Shown here: positions 33,827 through 40,080 of the stretch, in pieces
How the letters are laid out: each line of letters opens with the position of its first letter
How positions within the stretch are numbered: the stretch's first letter is position 1
NCBI GenBank assembly: GCA_035530195.1
Contig: DATKVG010000206.1
Span: 1 to 40,080, forward strand
Origin: JAPLKX01 sp035530195
Lineage (GTDB): Bacteria; Hydrogenedentota; Hydrogenedentia; Hydrogenedentales; SLHB01
DNA: 40,080 bases
Direction of reading: 5' to 3'
Notes under the pieces: model-generated
The model's input: the letters and a program-made list of their open reading frames with translations, nothing else
The model's database searches: none
Told to the model about the DNA's origin: nothing
Position numbers and translations under genes: made by a program

Positions 33827-33955
33827 GACAGGAAGGTAGAAGACGAAGCAGACATAGACGGGGACACGGCGCCGAACTTCTTGGACTCTGACAGTGATAG
33901 CGACGGGATCTGCGACAGAGACGAATGGACCTTCGGCTCTGATCCCTATGAATAG
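33827..33955 (+). pseudogene. Remnant of a calcium-binding (thrombospondin type 3-like) repeat protein
   Basis: In one plus-strand frame the sequence DIDGDTAPNFLDSDSDSDGI continues CDRDEWTFGSDPYE and a stop. This is the D-x-D-G-D / D-S-D-x-D-G spacing of thrombospondin type 3 repeats, usual near the C-terminus of long secreted proteins. Upstream in the same frame nothing resembles a gene, so only the tail seems to survive. The frame starts without a credible ribosome site. Likely debris of a deleted secreted protein. Confidence 0.5.
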
Positions 33956-33996
33956 GTTGGAATCCGCGCGATTCTGCTTCCTCTAACGAAGAAGGC

Positions 33997-35595
33997 TCAG
34001 AAACAAAGGCGGCCCTCCCAGTAGAAGTAGTCGGCATCTTTGTCGCTGGTGCCGCCGGAAAACATCAGGCCATGCAGGTCAACATAGTTGCCGTCGGTGA
34101 GCCCGTCGCCCGCGAAGAGGTGCGCCCAGCCGGCTTCGAAGGAGAGATCTTCGCTGTAGCGATAGGTGGCGGTGAGGTCCGTTTCCCATCCGAGTTCGGC
34201 ATCCGACTCGGTGTTCAGGAAGCTGAATGGGTGGCTCAGGACAATGACGAAATCTTTCCAGTACAGGGGCCGTGGGATGGGTTGATCGAACTGCTCGACG
34301 CTCTCATAGTATGCGACGTTCAGCTTAAGGTCGATCTTTTCCGTGGGAGAAGCCTCGATGCCGCCGCGCACCGCCCAGAAGTTGGAAAGGGCGCCGATTT
34401 CGTCGAGTATGGGCGAGTAGACCCTGTTCGAGAAAAGCCGGTTGAAACTGACGCTCGCCTTGGCCCGGTTGAACGGGAAGAGCCATTGCCAGAAGTTGAC
34501 GTCCCGGTTGTCTTCGCCGCTGAAGTACGCGCCGCCCAGATAGATCCTGGGTTGCCAGGCGATATCGAAGCGGTATCCCACTTCAGCGTCTGCGGCCCAC
34601 GAATCAAACTCGGCGTCATCATCGCCGTAGGTGAACGGTTTGAACAAGGCGCCCACCTGGCCGGCGTCGCCGAACTGGTAGGCGGCTTCGGTCTCGAGGT
34701 CGAACGCGCCCATCGTGCCGCTGGCCCGCAGGCCCACCGTGTGGAGGTTGGTCGGGTCGTAATCGTCCACGCCGACGACGTCTTCGATCCATTCGCCGAT
34801 CAAGCCGAGGTTGGTGTCCTTGACGGCGCGGGCGTCGCGCACCCAGAACCAGTAGGCATCGAACGTCCAGTTTTCAACGGCCATGCACGATCCGTAGAGG
34901 CCGTACAGGTCGATGTCGCTATCCTCTTCGAATGGGCTGTTCTCGGCGAGTTTCGCCCAGAACAGGTCGGCGGAGTAGGAGTCGCCGCCGTAGGTAAGCC
35001 GGACCGCGTCAAACGAGTTGCCGCGGAACTCCGGGAACCGGGAGCCGGTCCCGATCAGCCACTGGGAGCCGAAGGCCAACTCCTGCCGCCCGATCCGAAG
35101 CCGCAAGGGGGTGCCGAACAGTTCGGCGGCCTCTACATATGACTGGTAGACCTCGACATCGTCGGCGGTCGCGGCACGGCGGTCGACACCCGTAACGTAA
35201 TCCGACCGGAAGTCTTCGCCCCAGAGGTCGAAGCTCTCCAACTCGATAAATGCCGTAACGAGGTCGGTGAAATCGGCGGTAACATTTAATGTGGTCCGCT
35301 GTTCGATGAGCCGGTAGTCCGAGCCCCGCGAGTTCCAGTCCCAGTAACTCATGACATTCTGGCCGCCGAAAGCGTCGCCGATAGGCCGGGCCCTAAACAT
35401 GCTGGAAGGAATGCGCAACGCGGGACCAACAAGCCAGGGGGCAAAGCGGGTATCAAAGCTCTGATGCCAGAAAGAACCCCGGATGCGTACTTGGCCGCCC
35501 ACCTGGACATTCTGCAATTCGGCCACGCTGGGCAACGTGATTAACACGGTGACGGCAACGAGCACGGTAATGTAAAGAAAACCCTTCCGATGCAT
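33997..35595 (-). CDS. Outer-membrane beta-barrel, alginate-export (AlgE-like) family
   Basis: This is a 532-aa exported barrel. The ATG at 35593-35595 has AGGAGGG upstream; a signal peptide (MHRKGFLYITVLVAVTVLITLPSVAE) follows. The body is alternating strands rich in Tyr/Trp/Phe and the family stretch LRIGRQELAFGSQWLIGTG followed by RFPEFRGNSFDAVRLTY, typical of Alginate_exp porins. It ends in the aromatic FYWEGRLCF, a terminal-strand signal for barrel assembly. Family members pass acidic polysaccharides or their oligomers through the outer membrane; the neighbouring polysaccharide enzymes fit uptake or export of such a substrate, but the solute is unknown. It stands alone, divergent from the PKD lipoprotein. 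Confidence 0.88.
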   Translation of the reverse strand: MHRKGFLYITVLVAVTVLITLPSVAELQNVQVGGQVRIRGSFWHQSFDTRFAPWLVGPALRIPSSMFRARPIGDAFGGQNVMSYWDWNSRGSDYRLIEQRTTLNVTADFTDLVTAFIELESFDLWGEDFRSDYVTGVDRRAATADDVEVYQSYVEAAELFGTPLRLRIGRQELAFGSQWLIGTGSRFPEFRGNSFDAVRLTYGGDSYSADLFWAKLAENSPFEEDSDIDLYGLYGSCMAVENWTFDAYWFWVRDARAVKDTNLGLIGEWIEDVVGVDDYDPTNLHTVGLRASGTMGAFDLETEAAYQFGDAGQVGALFKPFTYGDDDAEFDSWAADAEVGYRFDIAWQPRIYLGGAYFSGEDNRDVNFWQWLFPFNRAKASVSFNRLFSNRVYSPILDEIGALSNFWAVRGGIEASPTEKIDLKLNVAYYESVEQFDQPIPRPLYWKDFVIVLSHPFSFLNTESDAELGWETDLTATYRYSEDLSFEAGWAHLFAGDGLTDGNYVDLHGLMFSGGTSDKDADYFYWEGRLCF

Positions 35596-35778
35596 GGCCC
35601 ACCCTCCTATGGCGACAGTTTATGTCGTCGAGATCGGCCCCTCGCCGCGCGCAAGCAGGCCCCGGCGACCCCTCCCTTGTGAACAAGGCATCTCTTAGCC
35701 AAATTCACACTCCGGTATGGATGATAGCAGGAAAGTTTATGATGGTCAATGTGAATCAATAATTTTTTTGGTCTGTCC

Positions 35779-35807
35779 TTGACAAATGGGGGCGGGGAGG
35801 TGATTAT
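35779..35807 (+). promoter_or_regulatory. Predicted sigma70-type promoter of the PKD lipoprotein gene
   Basis: TTGACA (35779-35784, consensus) and GATTAT (35802-35807, 4/6) are 17 bases apart, in an AT-rich stretch of the 333-bp divergent spacer. The ATG follows about 120 bases later, leaving a leader of about 110 bases with GAGGGGAG before the start. The rest of the spacer shows no gene. Confidence 0.55.
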
Positions 35808-35928
35808 ATAGCAAGATGTTGGACCGGCTGTGGGGAGGTCCCTGGTCGGCGCGCGGAGAAATGACCACTTCCTGTTGTTCCTGGGCGTATGTTGAGACTT
35901 TGCAGCTTCATTTGAGGGGAGAACACAG

Positions 35929-38900
35929 ATGCTATCGCAACGAATCGTACAAGCATTGGGTTTTGCGGCGGTTTCGCTTTTCCTGGTTGGCGCCCTTACG
36001 GGGTGTCCACTCCTGTTCGGTGGAGGGCAGGCTGGGACCGTCATGTTTATTGCGACTCCCTCGAGTGGGCCTGCCCCGTTAGCGGTTCATTTCCATGGCA
36101 CGGCCGCCCTCGCCCCGCCTTATGAGGTCGAGAGATGGTCATGGGATTTTGGGGACGGGGCGACGGGAGAGGAACGCAGCACGAAACATACCTACACCGT
36201 GCCCGGCACGTACATGGTCACGCTGCAGGTAGCGGCGGCGGCGCCGAAGTTTCGCGGTGACCAAGACCCGCCGCCAGCCACACTCAAGTACTCTCAAGAG
36301 GTGAACGTCCTGAACCCCAATCTGCCGCCCATTGCCAATGCGGGGACCGACCAGTCCGTATTCCTGCGCACCGGCCCGGTGACGTTGGACGGCAGCGAGA
36401 GTTACGATCCCGATGACGACCCGATCACGTACGCCTGGTCGTTTGTGTCGGTTCCGGGGGGCGGCAAGTCGGCGCTTACGGGCGCAGACACGGTAAACCC
36501 GACCTTCACCCCCGATTTCAAGGGCGATTACGTGATTCAGTTGATTGTAAACGACGGCCAACTGGACAGCGCGCCCGATACGGTGGTCGTGACCGTTGGC
36601 AACCGTCCGCCGGTGGCCAACGCGGGGCCCGACCAGCCGTTGTTGTTCCTGGGTACCGATGTGACGTTGGACGGCAGCCAAAGTACCGACCCTGATTTTG
36701 ATTCATTGACGTATGCATGGACGTTCGTGACGAGACCGGACGGCAGTGGCGCGGAGCTTACGGGCGCCGACCCGGTACACCCGACCTTTACCCCCGACCG
36801 CAAGGGTAATTATGTGATCCAGTTGATCGTGAACGACGGGACGGTGGACAGTGATGAGCCCGATACCGTGTTGGTAACCATTGTCAACCGCCCGCCGGTG
36901 GCCAACGCGGGGCCGGACCAGCCGGCCCTGCAGCAGGACGACCTGTTTTTGGATCAGGAAGTGACGTTGGACGGCAGCGGGAGTTATGATCTCGACGGCG
37001 ACCCGCTGACATACGCATGGTCGTTCGAGACGAGACCGCCCGGCAGCACCGCGGAGCTTACGGGCGCCGACCCGGTACACCCGACCTTCACCCCCGACCG
37101 CAAAGGCGATTACGTGATCCAGTTGATCGTGAACGACGGGACGGTGGACAGTGATGAGCCCGATACGGTGGTGGTGACCATTGGCAACCGTCCGCCGGTG
37201 GCGGACGCGGGGCCGGACCAGCCGATCCCGGACCAGGGCGACCTGTTCTTGGATGAGGAAGTGACGTTGGACGGCAGCGGGAGTTATGATCTCGACGGCG
37301 ACCCGCTGACGTATGCATGGACGTTCGTGACGAGACCGCCCGGCAGTACCGCGGAGCTTATGGGCGCCGACCCGGTACACCCGACCTTCATCGCGGACCG
37401 CAAGGGCGTTTACGAGATCGAGTTGACCGTCGAGGACGACTCGGCGGCTACCGACACCGATACGGTGCTGGTGACCATTGCCAACCGTCCCCCCACGGCG
37501 GTCGCGGTGGTGTTGCCAGGTAACGAGCCCACCGCTGATGTAAACAGGATCACAGATTCCGACGTGCTGACGCCGAACCTCGAGACGCTCTATGCTCTGC
37601 CGCGCCAGATTGAGGGGCGCCTACCCTTAATGCGGATTGACCCGGACACGGCAGCCATCTTTGGGCAGATTCCCATCGCCTTGATCATGAGCGAAGATAA
37701 CCACTTGTTGCCGATATGGGTGTGGGCTGGCAAGGGCCTCGCCGTCGATCCGACAACTGGCGAGATGTGGGCCATTGTCGGCGCCACCGCGGCGAATGGT
37801 TACGAGCACTTCTGGGCGCTGGTGCGCCTGAATCCCTACACGGGCGTCGCCGTACCCGTGGGCGACCCGCTTACCACCTCGCTATCCGAACTCTATGCGG
37901 GGCTGGCCGTCGACGACCTAAGCCTTGTGTATGGCGTGACGGGCAACGACGCCAGCGCCGTGCCGCAAAAAGTGGTAAACACCTTGCATGCGCTCTATAA
38001 GATTGACACAACAGACACGTCCGAAACGTTCCTCATCCAGTTCCCGGAACCAGTAGACGTCCCACTAACTCCCGGCGAGGTGATCGCCTTCAACACGGAC
38101 GACGGGTTCATGTATCACGCGACAGGTAACTCCGCTTTAGCATCGAACCGGATGTTTAAAGCGCTCAATCTGGACACGTTAGATCTGACGGAGGTCACAC
38201 TGACGCCAGGTCTGACGTCCTGGGACCGGCCTACCGCACTGACCTATGCGCCCGGTACGGGGGGCCAATTCTACCTGGCGGACGCCGGCGGGGATGGCCC
38301 GGCGTTGTTCCGGATAACGCTTACCGATGGCACGGCAACCGAAGACTACATAGGCGATATCGACTATTACTCCGACATTAAGGGGTTGGCGTTCCTGTAT
38401 GAACGCGAGTTCCCGGCGCCGGAGGTCATGCTGGACGGTTTGCAAAGCTTTGACCCGGACGGCGACGACTTGACGTATGCATGGACGTTCTTCAGCGTAC
38501 CGCCGCTGAGCAACGTGACCGACAGCGCCCTCTCCGACCCCTCCGGTGAGACGACTTCGTTCACGCCCGACGTAATGGGCACCTATGTGCTCGAACTGGT
38601 GGTCAATGACGGCGAAGCGGACAGTCTTCCCGCCACGGTGACAGTCAATTATCTCAACATGGCGCCCGTGGCGAACGCCGGGGCCGACCAAATCGTGCAA
38701 CAGGGCGATTACGGTACGCCCGTTCAGCTTAACGGCGGCGATTCGTATGACCCCGACGGCACCGAGCTGACCTTCGAATGGACGTTGCTGTCGGCTCCCA
38801 CGGGGAGCATCTTCACCCTATCGCCGTCCGACAGTTCGGCCGCCGCACCGTTCTTCGACGTCGATGTGGCCCATCCATCGGAGCCGTACGTATTTCAACT

Positions 38901-38973
38901 CACCGTGACCGATGCCGACGGCGCGACCAATACTACGAATCCGGTGGAAGTTCTGATACAGCCTATAAGCTAA
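35929..38973 (+). CDS. PKD/REJ-repeat lipoprotein with a propeller-like insert
   Basis: This is a 1014-aa surface lipoprotein: the leader ends in the lipobox VGALTGC (Cys26). A classical PKD domain comes first (about 36-125, WSWDFGDGATGE ... GTYMVTLQV). Four K319/REJ-type PKD repeats follow (131-518), each NRPPVANAGPDQ ... VTLDGSGSYD.DGDPLTYAW ... YVIQLIVNDG. A fifth starts at 519 (NRPPTAVAV) but is interrupted. About 300 residues (525-830) with RLPLMRIDPDTAAI, GLAVDPTTGEMWAI and YKIDTTDTSETFLI look like a DUF4394/propeller-type domain. The PKD then resumes at Glu832 (EVMLDGLQSFDPDGDDLTYA). A last repeat reaches the C-terminus. Likely an adhesion or scaffold protein; no enzyme motif seen. Terminator follows. 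Confidence 0.88.
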   Translation: MLSQRIVQALGFAAVSLFLVGALTGCPLLFGGGQAGTVMFIATPSSGPAPLAVHFHGTAALAPPYEVERWSWDFGDGATGEERSTKHTYTVPGTYMVTLQVAAAAPKFRGDQDPPPATLKYSQEVNVLNPNLPPIANAGTDQSVFLRTGPVTLDGSESYDPDDDPITYAWSFVSVPGGGKSALTGADTVNPTFTPDFKGDYVIQLIVNDGQLDSAPDTVVVTVGNRPPVANAGPDQPLLFLGTDVTLDGSQSTDPDFDSLTYAWTFVTRPDGSGAELTGADPVHPTFTPDRKGNYVIQLIVNDGTVDSDEPDTVLVTIVNRPPVANAGPDQPALQQDDLFLDQEVTLDGSGSYDLDGDPLTYAWSFETRPPGSTAELTGADPVHPTFTPDRKGDYVIQLIVNDGTVDSDEPDTVVVTIGNRPPVADAGPDQPIPDQGDLFLDEEVTLDGSGSYDLDGDPLTYAWTFVTRPPGSTAELMGADPVHPTFIADRKGVYEIELTVEDDSAATDTDTVLVTIANRPPTAVAVVLPGNEPTADVNRITDSDVLTPNLETLYALPRQIEGRLPLMRIDPDTAAIFGQIPIALIMSEDNHLLPIWVWAGKGLAVDPTTGEMWAIVGATAANGYEHFWALVRLNPYTGVAVPVGDPLTTSLSELYAGLAVDDLSLVYGVTGNDASAVPQKVVNTLHALYKIDTTDTSETFLIQFPEPVDVPLTPGEVIAFNTDDGFMYHATGNSALASNRMFKALNLDTLDLTEVTLTPGLTSWDRPTALTYAPGTGGQFYLADAGGDGPALFRITLTDGTATEDYIGDIDYYSDIKGLAFLYEREFPAPEVMLDGLQSFDPDGDDLTYAWTFFSVPPLSNVTDSALSDPSGETTSFTPDVMGTYVLELVVNDGEADSLPATVTVNYLNMAPVANAGADQIVQQGDYGTPVQLNGGDSYDPDGTELTFEWTLLSAPTGSIFTLSPSDSSAAAPFFDVDVAHPSEPYVFQLTVTDADGATNTTNPVEVLIQPIS
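36319..37482 (+). repeat. Four tandem in-gene repeats encoding PKD modules
   Basis: Units begin at 36319, 36601, 36886 and 37186 and are 282, 285, 300 and 297 bases long. The last two are nearly identical at DNA level (for example the run around gtgacgttggacggcagcgg at 36960 and 37260), and the segment encoding LTGADPVHPTF recurs in units 2-4 with one or few changes. This suggests recent duplication by recombination inside the gene. Confidence 0.9.
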
Positions 38974-38996
38974 CCATTACTGAATCAACCGGATAG

Positions 38997-39024
38997 GGGG
39001 GGACCTCGCGGTCCCCCCTTCTCA
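38997..39024 (+). terminator. Likely terminator of the PKD lipoprotein gene
   Basis: A 9-bp perfect stem, GGGGGGACC (38997-39005) with GGTCCCCCC (39010-39018), encloses TCGC and is followed by TTCTCATT, a weak T-tract. It begins 23 bases after the stop codon. Confidence 0.7.
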
Positions 39025-39314
39025 TTCTCACAACCACCGGCTGGGCTTCGGGGTTTCGCGGGTCGTGCTGAACACTGTCTATGCCATTGGGCTCAGCCAG
39101 TGCCAGAATGTCTCTAACAAGCGGCGACGTGGGATTGACAGCCAATTCCGGCATCATCGGCCGCGGTCCATAGTTGCTCGCTGTGAATACCATCGTCAAG
39201 TGTGAGGAAAACACGATCGGCCACCGGGGCGATCGCTCTCGAAATAATCCCCCAACAATACACGCGCTAAGAAGTGCGACGGGGGGCGTCCCAGACTGAG
39301 CGCAGATCTTCTTT
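39025..39314. other. Spacer, possibly holding gene debris
   Basis: No supported gene. On the minus strand one frame reads FSSHLTMVFTASNYGPRPMM and, further on, SPLVRDILALAEPNGIDSVQ, which has a protein-like composition, but it runs on from the wrong frame of the kinase gene, lacks a start of its own and extends through the terminator. It may be a decayed fragment or chance. Confidence 0.3.
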
Positions 39315-40080
39315 TCAGGCCATGCGCTCGGGCTGGGAGTTTGTCTCGAGAACTTGCTGGAGTTTTTGGATAAGGCTGGTGTACTGGTAGGGTTTCTGGA
39401 TGAACCCGGCGAGGCCGCTGTGCGTGAAGCGATTAACGGCTTCTTGCTCGTTGTAGCCGCTGGAGAGTATGACGCGGATGTCGTTTTTGACTTGGCGGAG
39501 TTCGCGGAAGGTTTCTTCGCCGTCCATGTTGGGCATGGTGAGGTCGAGGAGGACGCAGGTAATGTCGTTTGGCCGTTGACCGAAGATATCGAGGGCCTGA
39601 CATCCGTCCTCTGCCAGCAAGACGTCGAACCCGGCCCGCTCGAGCATCTGGCGGCCGACGGTGCGGACGGTCTCTTCGTCGTCGACCAGCAGGACGAGGC
39701 CTTGTCCCTGCCAGGCGAGGTCGGGTGCGGCCTGTCGTGCCGGGGCTTTGACGGAGCGGCCTGTGGCGGGAAAGAGGATTTTGAAAGTGGTTCCACGGGC
39801 GGGTTCGCTGTAGACGCGGATGGCGCCGCGGTGGCCTCTGACGATTCCGAGAACGGCGGCCAGCCCGAGGCCGCGCCCCGTGAATTTGGTCGTGAAGAAG
39901 GGATCGAAAATCCGGGTGCGCGTTTTTACGTCCATGCCGCACCCGGTGTCGCTGACTTCGCAATAGACGTACAGGCCTTTGGGAAGTTTTTCGTCGAGGT
40001 AGGTGCCGCGGAGATAATCGCGGTCGCATTCCATGGCGCCGGTGGACACGGTGATGGTTCCATTTTTGTCGCCCAGCGCT
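39315..40080 (-). CDS. Hybrid histidine kinase, C-terminal part (ATPase end plus receiver), cut by window edge
   Basis: The frame is open to the right edge, so the sensor, dimerisation and N-box regions lie outside the window; no start is in view. At the edge it reads ALGDKNGTITVSTGAME, the strand after the N box of a HATPase domain. The G1 box is SDTGCGMD, the F box FDPFFTTKF and G2 GRGLGLAAVLGI. After a short linker a response-regulator receiver domain follows: LVLLVDDEETVR (acidic pair), VLLDLTMPNMDG with the phospho-acceptor Asp, LSSGY, and the conserved Lys in FIQKPY. The order kinase then receiver, with GIVRGHRGAIRVYSEPARGT, is common in PAS-type environmental sensors. The output partner is not visible. 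Confidence 0.92.
   Translation of the reverse strand, partial: ALGDKNGTITVSTGAMECDRDYLRGTYLDEKLPKGLYVYCEVSDTGCGMDVKTRTRIFDPFFTTKFTGRGLGLAAVLGIVRGHRGAIRVYSEPARGTTFKILFPATGRSVKAPARQAAPDLAWQGQGLVLLVDDEETVRTVGRQMLERAGFDVLLAEDGCQALDIFGQRPNDITCVLLDLTMPNMDGEETFRELRQVKNDIRVILSSGYNEQEAVNRFTHSGLAGFIQKPYQYTSLIQKLQQVLETNSQPERMA

Noticed and set aside
36319..37482. CRISPR-like regular repeats
   Set aside because: Units of about 290 bases lie inside one reading frame and encode PKD modules; no short repeats with unique spacers.

Overview
The window reads as one stretch of a GC-rich, Gram-negative-type bacterial chromosome. It encodes lipoproteins with lipoboxes, an Mla-type lipid transport system, a TolC-like channel and an alginate-export-type porin. 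Formylglycine sulfatase, GH29 fucosidase, a sialidase/pectate-lyase-like fusion, URO-D-family and PxKF-type secreted proteins together recall environmental glycan degraders of the PVC/Planctomycetota or Candidatus Hydrogenedentota kind. That placement is inference; there is no rRNA or marker tree here. No phage, transposase or CRISPR array was seen.

Layout, left to right. 1-997 (-): fucose-isomerase-family gene cut by the left edge. 998-1411: hairpin-rich spacer. 1412-5548 (-): a very large CHAT-protease / STAND-ATPase / TPR protein. 6087-11590 (-): a tightly packed unit ligA > mlaE (with a STAS domain) > mlaF > mlaD > auxiliary lipoprotein. 11786-12847 (-): secreted alpha-L-fucosidase. 12976-14888 (+): an AT-richer two-gene unit, an SMC/ABC-like AAA ATPase overlapping a small acidic-motif protein, resembling two-gene ATPase + TOPRIM anti-phage systems. 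14891-15904 (-): URO-D-family methyltransferase-like protein. 16075-16152 (+): tRNA-Pro(UGG). 16206-16925 (+): double [4Fe-4S] protein. 16947-18257 (-): secreted papain-like protease with an Ig domain and membrane-anchor tail. 18437-20482 (+): secreted two-lectin-fold/PxKF protein with terminator. 20662-20898: array of unrelated short hairpins. 20910-28767 (-): heavy-metal efflux operon cusB > cusA > small ORF > tolC. 29102-30643 (-): Tat-exported sulfatase. 30999-33512 (+): sialidase-like plus PL10-like fusion. 33513-33996: two gene remnants. 33997-35595 (-): beta-barrel porin. 35929-38973 (+): PKD/REJ-repeat lipoprotein with a nested insert. 39315-40080 (-): C-terminal end of a hybrid histidine kinase, cut by the right edge.

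Functionally the window mixes housekeeping (LigA, tRNA), envelope upkeep (Mla), copper/silver-type metal efflux, and extracellular polysaccharide use (fucosidase, fucose-isomerase-like, sulfatase, sialidase/lyase, porin). Two separate loci look like immune or regulated-death modules: the CHAT-STAND protein and the ATPase/TOPRIM-like pair. The latter is the best candidate for an undescribed system. Several spacers carry dispersed palindromic repeats, one of which (25 bp) recurs about 19.5 kb apart.
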